From positions 124,001 to 188,000 of the forward strand of contig JBGAKG010000001.1 in NCBI GenBank assembly GCA_044224495.1: 64,000 nucleotides of DNA. The letters are read 5' to 3'. The translations under genes and the position numbers were made by a program. This DNA is from JBGAKG01 sp044224495. Its GTDB lineage: Bacteria > Myxococcota_A > Polyangia > Polyangiales > Polyangiaceae. This document shows positions 31,280-40,241 of the stretch, one piece after another (positions within the stretch are counted from its first letter, which is position 1; the number at the start of each line of letters is the position of its first letter). The notes under the pieces were generated by a model. The model made no database searches and was not told the DNA's origin. It saw nothing but the letters and a program-made list of their open reading frames with translations.

Positions 31280-32826
31280 AGCGCGCGGCGGGGCTCCTCG
31301 TCGGGCTCGTGGCGGCGGGTGCCGCGGTCGCCGTGAGCTGTCGCGAGCCCACGGCCATCGTCCTAAACGTCGCCACCGACGTGCCCTGCACCGACGTGAC
31401 GGCCGCTGGCGGCGTCGACATCCGGGTGGGTTCTCCGTCCAACGTCGACGACGCGCCGACGACGCGCCTCTCCGCGACGACGTGCATCGACGGAAAGCTC
31501 GGCACGCTCGTCGTCGTCCCGAGCGGGAGCGACGACGACCAAGTCGGGATCGTCGTGAGCGTCGCGACCAAGTCGGCTCCGATCGCGCACACGGCGTCGA
31601 CCGAGTGCACGTCGGCCGCGCCCGGGAACTGCGTCGTCGCGCGGCGCATCCTGCGCTACGTGAAGCACACGTCGCTGCCGCTCCCCGTCACGCTCTCGCG
31701 CAAGTGCACCGGCGTCGCCTGCGGCCGCGACCAGACCTGCGTCGAGGGCACCTGCTTCGACGCACGTGTACCCTGCACGGAATCCGGCTGCGATCCGCCG
31801 CCGCCGATCGTGGACGCCGGCCCCGTCGATGCCCCCGCAGACGTCGCCGACGCGGGACCGGTCGATGCCGCCTGCAGCCCCGACCTCCTGACGGACCCGA
31901 AGAACTGCGGCGCCTGCGGCACCGTGTGCCCGGGCGGCGCCTGCGTCGCGGGGGCGTGCAAGCTGACGACCGTCTCCACGTCGACCGGCGAAGGTTGCAT
32001 CGCGGCGACCGCGTCGAACCTCGTCTTCACGTGGAACGCCGGCGGGGACGCCGGAGCCCCGGGGCACGGCTACCTCACCGACAAGGCGGGCTCGACGCTC
32101 ACCGCCACCGAGCCGTTCCCCATCACCGCCGCGCAGGTCGTCACCGCGAGCAGCGCTCAGGCGACGTACTTGGCGGCGTTCCCACCTTCGACCCCGACCG
32201 TCTCCTTCCACTTCGTGAAGCCGCCCACCAGCCTCGCGACGACGGCGGCCACACCGCTCACGGTGTGGGTGTCGACCAACGACCTCGATCAGAGCTGCTG
32301 GCTCCGCTCATCGGGGGCCGTCGCCTGCACCGGCAACATCCAGAACACCACGACCCAGACCGAGGTGATCGCCACCGGGAACACCATGTGGGCGGCGGTC
32401 GGCGGCAACGTGGTCCACAGCGGCTCCATCGCCAGCGGCTTCTCCGACAACAAGGCCGTGGTCGTCGGCGGAACGACCCACGTCGTCACCGCGAAGCGCG
32501 GCTCGAACACGTTCTTCTTCGACGTCGGGACGAACATCATGACCGTGGTCCCGGTTCCCTCCCAACCGCCCGCGCCTTCGGTCGTCTTCGCGGGAGCCGG
32601 AGGGACGATCCTCGGCATGGTCTACGACGGGAGCTCCACGACCCTGTATTGGGCGGAAGGCCCGGCACCGTTCTCGCTCTACGCGCGCAACCTGCTCAAC
32701 GGTCCCCTCCGCAAGCTCGCGAGCAACCTCCCACTCACGACCGTCCGCGGGCGCGCGTGCCTCGAGGTCGACGCGACGTCGCTCTACTTCCTCGTCGGCG
32801 GCGCGCCGTTCAAGATCGCGAAGTGA
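31276..32826 (+). CDS. Cysteine-rich lipoprotein, paralog 2
   Basis: This 516-residue protein starts at ATG 31276 (ATGA overlap). The signal sequence ends AVSC (Cys 22). It shares the N-terminal domain of its neighbour (LGTLVVVPSGSDDDQVGIVV), a similar Asp/Ala spacer, the NCGACGTVCPGGACVAGACK module (residues about 212-231) and the final 'FLVGGAPFKIAK'-like end. It diverges most in the C-terminal half. Its stop overlaps the convergent hydrolase gene by 17 bp. Both proteins are probably surface lipoproteins arising by tandem duplication. Function is unknown. Confidence 0.8.
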   Translation: MKRAAGLLVGLVAAGAAVAVSCREPTAIVLNVATDVPCTDVTAAGGVDIRVGSPSNVDDAPTTRLSATTCIDGKLGTLVVVPSGSDDDQVGIVVSVATKSAPIAHTASTECTSAAPGNCVVARRILRYVKHTSLPLPVTLSRKCTGVACGRDQTCVEGTCFDARVPCTESGCDPPPPIVDAGPVDAPADVADAGPVDAACSPDLLTDPKNCGACGTVCPGGACVAGACKLTTVSTSTGEGCIAATASNLVFTWNAGGDAGAPGHGYLTDKAGSTLTATEPFPITAAQVVTASSAQATYLAAFPPSTPTVSFHFVKPPTSLATTAATPLTVWVSTNDLDQSCWLRSSGAVACTGNIQNTTTQTEVIATGNTMWAAVGGNVVHSGSIASGFSDNKAVVVGGTTHVVTAKRGSNTFFFDVGTNIMTVVPVPSQPPAPSVVFAGAGGTILGMVYDGSSTTLYWAEGPAPFSLYARNLLNGPLRKLASNLPLTTVRGRACLEVDATSLYFLVGGAPFKIAK

Positions 32827-33868
32827 CCCCGAACGCGCGGCGCACGTCGGCCGCCATCCGGAGCTGCGCCGCACGCGCCTCGACGATGACGCCGGTCATG
32901 TTGAAGAAGCCGTGGATGAGGGGGCGCTCGCAGCGGTACGTGACCGCGACCCCGTCCTTGCGGAGCGCCTCCGCGTAGCGCTCGCCCTCGTCGCGAAGGG
33001 GATCGAAGCCCGCCGTCACGACGATCGCCGGCGCGAGCCCGCGGAAGCTCTTCGCGAAGAGCGGCGAGCACACCGGATCGGTGCGTTGCTCGTCGCGCTC
33101 GAGGTAGTGACAGAGGTACCACTCGATCCGTGCTTCCTCGAGCAAGAAGCCTTCGGCGAAGAGCCGGTGCGAAGGCGCCGAGCACGTCAGGTCGACGGCC
33201 GGATAGAGGAGGAGCTGGAACGCCGGCTGCGGTTGCCCGGCCTCGCGCAGCAAGTGGCACAGCGCGGCGGTCAGGTTTCCCCCCGCCGAGTCGCCCGCCG
33301 CGCCGATGCGCGAGCCGTCGACCCCGAGCGACGCCGCGTTCGCGCGCGCCCAGAGGAAGGCGGCGCAGCCGTCCCGCGGAGCGGTCGGCGCCTTGTGCTC
33401 CGGAGCGAGCCGATACGCGACCGACAGGATCGCGCAGCCGCTCTCGTGCGCGAGCTCCCGAACGGCCGCGTCGTGGGACGCGATCGTCCCGCAGACGAAG
33501 CCACCGCCGTGGAAGAAGACGAGCAGCGGTGGCTCGCTCGGCGCGGACTTCGGCACGTACAGCCGCGCCGGGAGAGCGACCTTCGTCGGACCATCCCCAA
33601 TCGGGACGACCAAATCCCGCTCCCGCCGCATCGCGACCGGCGGCGGCGACACGGCGCCGACCTCGAGGTCCATCGCCGCGCGTGCGCGGCCGACGTCCTG
33701 CTCGTCCTTGATCCCGGCGAGCTTGATCGCGGCGAGCATGGCCTGCGTCTGCACGTCGAGGGTCTGACCGTCGAGCACGACGGGCGCGCCGACGGCGCGA
33801 GAGATCCAACGCTCCGGGAGCTTCAGGAGCCGGCGGAACGTACGATCGCGGAGGTCTTGGAGGAGCAC
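32810..33868 (-). CDS. HSL-type alpha/beta hydrolase
   Basis: This 352-residue protein starts at GTG 33868, 2 bp after the stop of the upstream lipoprotein gene. The oxyanion motif HGGGF, the nucleophile elbow GDSAGGN, the acid in FDPLRDEGERYA and the His in PLIHGFFN (GFF after His) are all present in order. These are diagnostic of the hormone-sensitive-lipase (bacterial HSL, family IV) esterases. There is no signal peptide, so it is likely cytoplasmic. It probably hydrolyses short acyl esters. The 3' end overlaps the convergent lipoprotein gene by 17 bp. Confidence 0.92.
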   Translation of the reverse strand: MLLQDLRDRTFRRLLKLPERWISRAVGAPVVLDGQTLDVQTQAMLAAIKLAGIKDEQDVGRARAAMDLEVGAVSPPPVAMRRERDLVVPIGDGPTKVALPARLYVPKSAPSEPPLLVFFHGGGFVCGTIASHDAAVRELAHESGCAILSVAYRLAPEHKAPTAPRDGCAAFLWARANAASLGVDGSRIGAAGDSAGGNLTAALCHLLREAGQPQPAFQLLLYPAVDLTCSAPSHRLFAEGFLLEEARIEWYLCHYLERDEQRTDPVCSPLFAKSFRGLAPAIVVTAGFDPLRDEGERYAEALRKDGVAVTYRCERPLIHGFFNMTGVIVEARAAQLRMAADVRRAFGVTSRS

Positions 33869-33870
33869 GT

Positions 33871-34944
33871 TCAGTTCCCGCAGAAGGTGAGCTGCCCGGC
33901 GCCCTGGATCGCGACGTTGGTGCACCCGGAGCCACCGAGCGCAGGCTCGCCGTTCGAGAACGGGCCGTTCGAGTTGCAGTGCGTCGTCATCCCGTAGTTC
34001 TCCTTGGGATCGGACGTCCACACGCAGCAGTTCGTCGAGATCTTGGTCTTGTAGTTCTTGCCCGCGAACTGGGCGGTGATCTGCGCGAGGACCGACTCGG
34101 GCGCGCGCGCGTAGCCCGAGATGCAGGTGCCGCCGGATCCGTCGAGGTAGTAGCACTTGCCACCGAACGACACCTCGTTCGTCCCGCACGTCACGCAGGA
34201 CCCGGCGACGCACGTCTCGTTCACGAGGCACTTCTTGCCGCACACGCCGCAGTTGTTCTTGTCGGTCTGGGTGTTGGCCTCGCAGCCGTTCGTCTTGTCG
34301 TTGTCGCAGTCGCTGAAGGTCGCGCTGCAGGTCGAGTAGCCGCACGTGCCGGTGGTGCACTGCGCCGTCGTCACGTTCTGCGGCGCGCAGAGCTTGCCGC
34401 AGCCGCCGCAGTTCGCGAGCGTGCCCTGCGTGTCGAGGCAGCTCGAGTTGCAGCAGGACGAGCCCGAAACGCAGGCGTTGCCGCACTTGCCGCAGTGCTT
34501 CGCGTCGAGCGACGTGTTGACGCAGACGTGATCGCAGCAGGCGGGCGTGGACTGCGGGACGAACCCGGCGTCACCCGCGTCGACCGAGGCCTCTCCGATG
34601 CCGCCGTCGGTGACCGCGCACTCGGGGTCGGCCTTGCAGCCGGTCTGACACGCGTAACCCTGCCCGACCTTCGCGCAGTAGGTCCCCGGGGCGCAGTCGT
34701 CGGCGGTGGGGAGACACGCGACGCAGACCTTGGCGGTCAGGTCGCACTTCGGGGTCTTGGGATCCTTGCAGTCTGCACTCGTCTTGCACGCTCCCCCGAC
34801 GAGCACGTCGACGCCGGAGTCGGTCGGGGTCACCGTCCCGTCCGGGTTCGTACCCGCGTCGTCGGAGGCGGGCAGGTCGACGACGGCCTTGGCGCAGCCG
34901 ACCACGAAGACCACGGCGAGCACGGGGCGAAGACGGTGAAGCAT
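33871..34944 (-). CDS. Cysteine-rich putative lipoprotein
   Basis: This 357-residue protein starts at ATG 34944. The signal sequence ends VVGC (Cys 17). The first half contains DAG/DGT linker units and disulfide-rich motifs such as CKTSADCKDPKTPKC. Three or more NCGxCGxxC modules follow (HCGKCGNACVSG, NCGGCGKLC, NCGVCGKKC). The C-terminal 95 residues have a conserved-looking domain with ICxSGY..., NCCVWTSDPKENYGMTTH and an internal Gly/Ser pattern that I cannot name. Exported surface protein of unknown function. It follows the S41 protease gene by 17 bp and may be its substrate or partner. Confidence 0.75.
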   Translation of the reverse strand: MLHRLRPVLAVVFVVGCAKAVVDLPASDDAGTNPDGTVTPTDSGVDVLVGGACKTSADCKDPKTPKCDLTAKVCVACLPTADDCAPGTYCAKVGQGYACQTGCKADPECAVTDGGIGEASVDAGDAGFVPQSTPACCDHVCVNTSLDAKHCGKCGNACVSGSSCCNSSCLDTQGTLANCGGCGKLCAPQNVTTAQCTTGTCGYSTCSATFSDCDNDKTNGCEANTQTDKNNCGVCGKKCLVNETCVAGSCVTCGTNEVSFGGKCYYLDGSGGTCISGYARAPESVLAQITAQFAGKNYKTKISTNCCVWTSDPKENYGMTTHCNSNGPFSNGEPALGGSGCTNVAIQGAGQLTFCGN

Positions 34945-34961
34945 CCTCCCCTGATATCAGA

Positions 34962-36359
34962 TCACCGCACGATCGGCCCATGGCCGACGAGCTTGTTCAC
35001 GAGCAGCTCGTAGCCGACCTTCAGCACCGGATCCAGGGACGTGCTCGGGTCCGCCGGCACGACCCGCACCGCGAGCGGGTCGACCACACCGCCGTCCGGG
35101 ACGGCGTACGTGACGACGACCCCGGCGTCCGACGCGCTGGCCCCTTGGGGGGCGAGCGCGTTGTCGAGATCGGACTCGCGGAGCGACGGAGCCTTCGGGC
35201 CCCCCTCCGGCTGGACCAGCACGTCGGGGTGGACCCCGTCGGCCTGGATGCCGTGCCCGCTCGGCGTGTAGTAGCGCGCGGTCGTGAGGCGCATGCCGGC
35301 GCCGTTCGGCAGATCGAGGATCGTCTGCACGCTCCCCTTCCCGAAGGTCCGCACGCCGACGACGAGCGCCCGCTTGTGGTCCTGGAGCGCGCCCGAGACG
35401 AGCTCCGCCGCGCTCGCGCTCCACTCGTTCACGAGCACGACGACCGGCAGGTCCACGAACGCGCCGCCCGCGTGCGCGGACGCCTCTTCGATGACCTGCC
35501 CGCGGTGCCGCATGGAGTAGATCGTGCCCGACGCGAGGAACTCGTCCGCGACCGCCGCGGCCTGATCGACGAGCCCACCCGGGTTCGCGCGCATGTCGAA
35601 GAGCACGCCGGTGAGCGGCCCGGCCGCCTCGCTCTTGAGCTTGGCGATCGCCTTGAGGAGCTCCTCGTGCGTGTGCTCTTGGAATTGCTTGCACTTTACA
35701 TAGGCAACGTTGCCCTTGAGCACCTGCGCGCGAACGCTCGGCACCTTCACGACCTCGCGCACGAGATCGAAGTCGAGCGGGTCCTTCTCGCCCGGGCGGC
35801 GAATCGTGAGCTTCACGTGCGTGCCCGGCGTCCCGCGCATGCGCTTGAGGATTTTGTCGACGCCGCCGGAGAGCACCGACTGGCCGTCGACGGCGACGAT
35901 TTTGTCGCCGCTCTTGAGGCCGGCACGCTCCGCCGGAGCCCCCTCGATCGGGAGCAGGATCGTGATGCCGTCGGTGCGTGCGTCGACCTCGACGCCGATG
36001 CCGCCGAACTGTCCCTCGGTGTCGGACTGGAACTCGGCGTACTCCTGCGGGTTCATGTAAGCGGAGTGCGGATCGAGCTCGGCGACCATCCCGGAGATCG
36101 CTCCGTTCACGAGCTTGGTGCGGTCGACCGGATCGACGTAGTCGTTCTCGACGGTGACGAGCACGCGCCCGAGCTGGCCCATCGCCGCGTACGGGCTCTC
36201 CGCTTGCGGCGTGGCATCGGCGCTGTGCCCCGTGACGAGATCCATGACGGCGCCACCGGCGAACGCGCAGAGCGCGAGCGCGAGCGGACGAGTGAAGCGC
36301 GACATGGTGCGACGAGACCTCATGCGGCGAAGGTTAGCTTTCTCGGCGAGCGAATGCAT
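34962..36359 (-). CDS. S41 C-terminal-processing peptidase (CtpA-like)
   Basis: This 465-residue protein uses ATG 36359, which has GAGG close upstream. Internal ATGs at 36323 and 36305 are alternatives. An N-terminal signal/anchor helix (about residues 24-40) precedes the PDZ domain (about 118-200, with FGGIGVEVD and GLKSGDKIVAVDG). The catalytic part has Ser 314 in NEWSASAAE and Lys 341 in RTFGKGSVQ. In most CtpA proteins the motif is NxGSAS; here Trp replaces the Gly. The enzyme is predicted to be anchored and periplasmic, trimming exported proteins. Neighbouring cysteine-rich lipoproteins on the same strand are candidate substrates. Confidence 0.93.
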   Translation of the reverse strand: MHSLAEKANLRRMRSRRTMSRFTRPLALALCAFAGGAVMDLVTGHSADATPQAESPYAAMGQLGRVLVTVENDYVDPVDRTKLVNGAISGMVAELDPHSAYMNPQEYAEFQSDTEGQFGGIGVEVDARTDGITILLPIEGAPAERAGLKSGDKIVAVDGQSVLSGGVDKILKRMRGTPGTHVKLTIRRPGEKDPLDFDLVREVVKVPSVRAQVLKGNVAYVKCKQFQEHTHEELLKAIAKLKSEAAGPLTGVLFDMRANPGGLVDQAAAVADEFLASGTIYSMRHRGQVIEEASAHAGGAFVDLPVVVLVNEWSASAAELVSGALQDHKRALVVGVRTFGKGSVQTILDLPNGAGMRLTTARYYTPSGHGIQADGVHPDVLVQPEGGPKAPSLRESDLDNALAPQGASASDAGVVVTYAVPDGGVVDPLAVRVVPADPSTSLDPVLKVGYELLVNKLVGHGPIVR

Positions 36360-36399
36360 CGCCCCTCGCGCGCGACCTCGAGTCGCCTATGCTCCACGC

Positions 36400-36924
36400 A
36401 TGCGAGTCCTCACGTGCGTGCTCCTCGGTGGGCTGGTGCTCGCGAGCTGCGGCCCCAAACCCGGCGCGGGTCCCGAAGCTCCGCCCGGCGACGGCGCCAA
36501 GCCGACGGCGCTCGACGAGCGCGCTTCGGCGCTGGAGGTCCAGGGCACCGGGTGCGTCGGCACGAAGGGGAGCGACGGCACGGCCACCATTCACGACGGC
36601 CGCTGCCTCTGTTGGGAGGCGCCTCGGGGCGGCGGCACGCCCCAGCCGGAAGACACGCGCCCCGTCTACGACGGCACGTGGCTCTGCCGGCCGAACGTGG
36701 CGCCGAAGGAGCCCTCGGCGGCCGGCGTCGACCGGCGGGGTTGCCCGCTCGCCGAGCCGAGCGCGGGCGCTCCCTGCGACGAGCGGGCGCAGTACCTCCG
36801 CAACGACGAATGCCGCTGGCTGGCCGCCGACGGTCACTCACTCGAGCACTTCCGCTGCGAGCTCGGGCATTGGAAGCCGGTCTCCCAAGCGGAGCTCGAC
36901 GAGCGGCGGAGGAATCAGCCGTGA
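36400..36924 (+). CDS. Small putative lipoprotein
   Basis: This 174-residue protein starts at ATG 36400, 40 bp from the divergent S41 protease start. The signal sequence ends LASC (Cys 17, LVLASCGPKPGAG). It has 8 or so Cys residues, with CLCWEAPRGGG and CDERAQYL and a C-terminal CRWLAADGHSLEHF. No known domain was recognised; these may be disulfide-stabilised loops. The 3' end lies 4 bp from the convergent DUF1501-operon gene. Function is unknown. Confidence 0.65.
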   Translation: MRVLTCVLLGGLVLASCGPKPGAGPEAPPGDGAKPTALDERASALEVQGTGCVGTKGSDGTATIHDGRCLCWEAPRGGGTPQPEDTRPVYDGTWLCRPNVAPKEPSAAGVDRRGCPLAEPSAGAPCDERAQYLRNDECRWLAADGHSLEHFRCELGHWKPVSQAELDERRRNQP

Positions 36925-36928
36925 CGCA

Positions 36929-38158
36929 TCACTGCGCCGGGCACTTCGTCACGTCCTTCTGGCAGCTCACCCAGTCCTGGATGATCTGGTAGTCGGTCCC
37001 GGCGAGCGTCTGGTTCGTCGGCATGTTCTTCTTCACGAGGACGCGCTCCTCGATCGGACCGACGAGCCCCGCCCACGACTTGTAGGCCGAGAGATCGATC
37101 CCCGAGCTGCCGCCGCGCGCGTGGCACGAGCTGCAGACGCGGGCGAACACGGGGCGCACGGCGGACCGCCAGAGCGCTTCGGCGCCGGAGGCCTTCCGCT
37201 CGAGCGCGCGCATCTTCCCCTGCTCGATCGCGTAGACGCCGCGCGCGGACCCGATCAGCACCGCGGAGGGGTCGAGGTTCGCGCTCGCGCACTGGAGCGC
37301 GCCATCGTAGAGGCACAAGCTCGACCCGGAGCCGAACCAGACGCCGTTGGGCGTCGCGACCAGCCCGTGCAGCGAATCGCCCGAGAAGATCAGATCCCAG
37401 GTCCGGTCGGCCCGCTCGCGGTAGAGCGCGTTCTCGGTGAGGATGACGAGCCGGTCGCCGTCGAAAGCCGTCGAGCGCACGCCGTCGATCGTGATCTTCG
37501 CGGCCTTGCCGTCGTGCGTCTTCACCTTCGGGTTCAGGTCGATCGTCGCGACCGCACCGTCGGGTGCGATGCCGGCGACGCGCCAACCCGAGGCCACGAT
37601 CTGCACCATCGGGACGTCGTACCGGTTCACGTCCACGCCGTCGGTGTAGGCGACGGACCCGCCGTCGAGCGCGAACGCGACCGCGCCGGGCGCCTCGGGG
37701 CTGGACGCACGGGCGACCCCGAGCACCTTCGTCCCCAAGAGGCCGTAGCGATCGGAGATCGCGTCGAGCTTCGACGCCGCGTAGACGCGGTAGACCTTCC
37801 CGTCGTTCGGATCGGCGTGCTTGGGGTCCTGCACGACGCCGACGGCCCAGGTGCCGTTGCCGTCGGCGGCGGGGATCGCCGTCGACGTGCTCCACGACGT
37901 GACCGTGTTGTCGGCGGCGCTCACCACGCCGCCCGACAGGACGAACATGCCCTTGTCGGAGAAGACGACGAGCTGGTCGTCGAGGTCGACGGCGGTATGG
38001 ATGGTGCCCATGTCGGACTTGGAGAGGTTCCAGTCCGCGGTGACGAGCTCCATCGGCTCGATCGTGACGCCATCGCTCCCGCCGATGTAGCAAGCGCCGA
38101 CCGTCGCCGCGACGAGCGACAGCGGCAGCACCCTGGAGAAGAGCGCGCGCAGCGACAT
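36929..38158 (-). CDS. Lipoprotein with cytochrome-c-like CxxCH motif
   Basis: This 409-residue protein starts at ATG 38158, which shares its A with the previous stop (TGATG). The signal sequence ends VGAC (Cys 23). Residues about 30-330 are beta-rich and may form a propeller. Near residue 355 is a class-I c-type haem motif, CSSCHARGG, followed by KKNMPTNQ, where Met could be the distal ligand. So it may be an exported haem protein with a C-terminal cytochrome-c fold. It is the last gene of the four-gene DUF1501-type operon and could carry electrons or signal to the cluster's hydrolase-like proteins. Confidence 0.75.
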   Translation of the reverse strand: MSLRALFSRVLPLSLVAATVGACYIGGSDGVTIEPMELVTADWNLSKSDMGTIHTAVDLDDQLVVFSDKGMFVLSGGVVSAADNTVTSWSTSTAIPAADGNGTWAVGVVQDPKHADPNDGKVYRVYAASKLDAISDRYGLLGTKVLGVARASSPEAPGAVAFALDGGSVAYTDGVDVNRYDVPMVQIVASGWRVAGIAPDGAVATIDLNPKVKTHDGKAAKITIDGVRSTAFDGDRLVILTENALYRERADRTWDLIFSGDSLHGLVATPNGVWFGSGSSLCLYDGALQCASANLDPSAVLIGSARGVYAIEQGKMRALERKASGAEALWRSAVRPVFARVCSSCHARGGSSGIDLSAYKSWAGLVGPIEERVLVKKNMPTNQTLAGTDYQIIQDWVSCQKDVTKCPAQ

Positions 38159-39522
38159 CAGACGAGGATCTCTTTGATGACTTCGCCGTCGCGCATGTAC
38201 TTGCGCGGGTCGACGCCAAACGCACCAAGGAACGTGGCGAGCACGTCGGCCGGGGTCGGAGCGCGCTTCTCGACGAAGCTCGGCGTCTCCTGGTCGACCG
38301 GGAGCATCTGGTTGTCGTCGGCCTTGCCGAAGGTCGTGTTGCCCTTGAACTTCGACGAGATGATGAGCGCCGAGTTGTTCGGGTAGTGATCGCGGCCGGC
38401 GGTGAGGTTGATCTGCGGCGTGCGGCAGAACTCGCTCACCACCAGGATGTGGACGCGCGGAGCGAGCGGGCCCGAGCCGTCGTCGAACTGGGTCACGTCG
38501 AGCTCGTCCACGAGCGTCGAGATGATCTCGAACGTCTCCTGAAGGATCGTCGGGTGGTCCTTGTAGTTCGCGTTGTGGGTGTCGCAGCTGCCCGTCTGGA
38601 ACGACACGCAGCGCACGATGCCGCGCTTGATCGCCTCGATCGCGAAAGCGGCGTTGACGGCCGGACCGCGCTGGAAGCGCCCGTTGTAGTTGAACTTCGG
38701 GTGCGCGAGCTTCAGCGCGTTCACGTCGAACAAGCTCTTCGTCTTCGGATCGAGCATGTCCTTCAGCGCGTTGAATTGGATGCCCATCCCCTTCGCGGAG
38801 TCCGGGTAGTAGGCGTCCGCCGCGAGCTCCGCCGCCTCGTTCGAGAGCACGGTGGTGACGCGATCGCGATCGTCGTCGTTCGTGTACGAGCTCGACCGCG
38901 TGATCGACTTGGCCACCGCGGTGACGTCGTTCACGCGGAGCGGCATCACGGTGCGGCTGAGCTGCGGGTCGAGGAACGTCGAGGGGAAGTTCACCGAGAC
39001 CGTGGGCAGCACGTTCTTCTGCCCGAACTCGTTCGCCATCAGCGTGTCGATGCTGGTGCCGACGGGCCGCCCACCCGCGAGGTGGCGCCCGGTGGACGAG
39101 AAGTAGGTGCCGTCGGGGTGGCTGACGGTGTTCATCGCGATGCCGTTCACGAGCGTGAGGCGCGAGAACTTGTCGGCGAGGCTGCCCATCGCCGGACCGA
39201 GCTTCAGGTTGCCCTTCTGCTGGATCTGGAACGTGACGTCACCGCTGCCGTCGTTGAGCGGATCGTCCACCCAGCCGGTGAGACCGGCGGAGGTGATCGT
39301 GTCGAGCGTGGCGGGCTCGATGATGTCGATCCGCCGGTTGCGCGGATCGGACCAGAGCGTGACGTCCCAGCCGCCCGACTGGTGGATGAAGATGAAGTAG
39401 TCCTTCGACGCCGCGTTCGGGTCGGCGAAGGCGTTCATCAGGGGGCTCGTGCCGAACGACATCGCCGTTCCGGCGCCGAGGACTTTGAGAAAGGTGCGAC
39501 GATCGAGCTTTGTCATGGTCAT
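38158..39522 (-). CDS. DUF1501 family Tat-exported protein
   Basis: This 454-residue protein starts at ATG 39522. The N-terminus carries a twin-arginine signal (LDRRTFLKVLGAG) and is thus exported folded, which often implies a cofactor or metal. The fold matches DUF1501 (sulfatase/alkaline-phosphatase-like): FIHQSGGWDVTLWSDP at the start, SHPDGTYFSSTGRHLAGGRP in the middle, and 'VVSEFCRTPQINLTAGRDHYP' near residue 365, with a possible metal-binding His. Bacterial DUF1501 genes regularly pair with DUF1549/DUF1588-type proteins, as here. Its activity is unproven. Confidence 0.88.
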   Translation of the reverse strand: MTMTKLDRRTFLKVLGAGTAMSFGTSPLMNAFADPNAASKDYFIFIHQSGGWDVTLWSDPRNRRIDIIEPATLDTITSAGLTGWVDDPLNDGSGDVTFQIQQKGNLKLGPAMGSLADKFSRLTLVNGIAMNTVSHPDGTYFSSTGRHLAGGRPVGTSIDTLMANEFGQKNVLPTVSVNFPSTFLDPQLSRTVMPLRVNDVTAVAKSITRSSSYTNDDDRDRVTTVLSNEAAELAADAYYPDSAKGMGIQFNALKDMLDPKTKSLFDVNALKLAHPKFNYNGRFQRGPAVNAAFAIEAIKRGIVRCVSFQTGSCDTHNANYKDHPTILQETFEIISTLVDELDVTQFDDGSGPLAPRVHILVVSEFCRTPQINLTAGRDHYPNNSALIISSKFKGNTTFGKADDNQMLPVDQETPSFVEKRAPTPADVLATFLGAFGVDPRKYMRDGEVIKEILV

Positions 39523-39530
39523 CGCTCCTC

Positions 39531-40241
39531 TCAGTAAAGGTGGAACTCGGGGTGGCGGACGAGGCCGTAGCAGACGGCGGCCCAGCCCGCTTCGTCCGCC
39601 TTGAACCGGAACTTCCCCGCGTCCGGCTTGGCGTGATCGGCCACGGTGTCTTGGTAGAGCTTCAAGAAGTCCGCGGTGCGGTTCTTCGGCCCGAGCGCGG
39701 CGGGGTAGCCGAGGAACGTGCGGTGGAGCACGTCGAAGCGCGGCGCGAACGCGGCGAGGTCGACGGTGCCGGTCGGCTTGTCGAAGTCGTAGACGATGCG
39801 CTGGCCCACCGGCGGCGGCGCGTTGAGCCAGTCCTTCTCGAGCGCGCGGTCGCAGAGCACGACGCCGAGGCGCTCGAACGTCGCGAGCATCAGCGTGTTG
39901 GTCTGCGTGCCGCGGGGGATGTCGATCCGGTAGTCCGGCAGACCGAGCGACGAGAGGTAGTCGTTCCAGGTGTCGAACAACGCGCTCCCGTCGGCCCCGC
40001 GGAGGGCGGTCTGGGTGGCGATCGGGGAGAGGCCGCCGAAGATCTGGAGGTAGGAGCGGATGTACGCCTCGGGCGGGACCATGCGCGGCCCCTCCTTCAA
40101 CGTGGTGTCCTGTGGGAGCCCTTGGTGGCCCGGGATCGAATCGAGCGGCACGGTCTGCGGCTCGTCGACCTTGCTGCAGGCGACGGCCGTGGCCGAGCCG
40201 AGCGCGAGCGCGGCGAGGATGGCGAAGCGAGTCGTCTTCAT
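39531..40241 (-). CDS. Hypothetical lipoprotein in the DUF1501 operon
   Basis: This 236-residue protein starts at ATG 40241 (ATGA overlap with the upstream gene). The signal sequence ends TAVAC (Cys 22). The remainder contains LPEAYIRSYLQIFGG-like (PPEAYIRSYLQIFGG) and the final 'AGWAAVCYGLVRHPEFHLY'. That ending resembles the C-terminal helices of DUF1585/DUF1588-type proteins. No haem motif was seen. It probably forms an exported complex with the flanking proteins. It lies 8 bp upstream of the DUF1501 gene. Confidence 0.75.
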   Translation of the reverse strand: MKTTRFAILAALALGSATAVACSKVDEPQTVPLDSIPGHQGLPQDTTLKEGPRMVPPEAYIRSYLQIFGGLSPIATQTALRGADGSALFDTWNDYLSSLGLPDYRIDIPRGTQTNTLMLATFERLGVVLCDRALEKDWLNAPPPVGQRIVYDFDKPTGTVDLAAFAPRFDVLHRTFLGYPAALGPKNRTADFLKLYQDTVADHAKPDAGKFRFKADEAGWAAVCYGLVRHPEFHLY

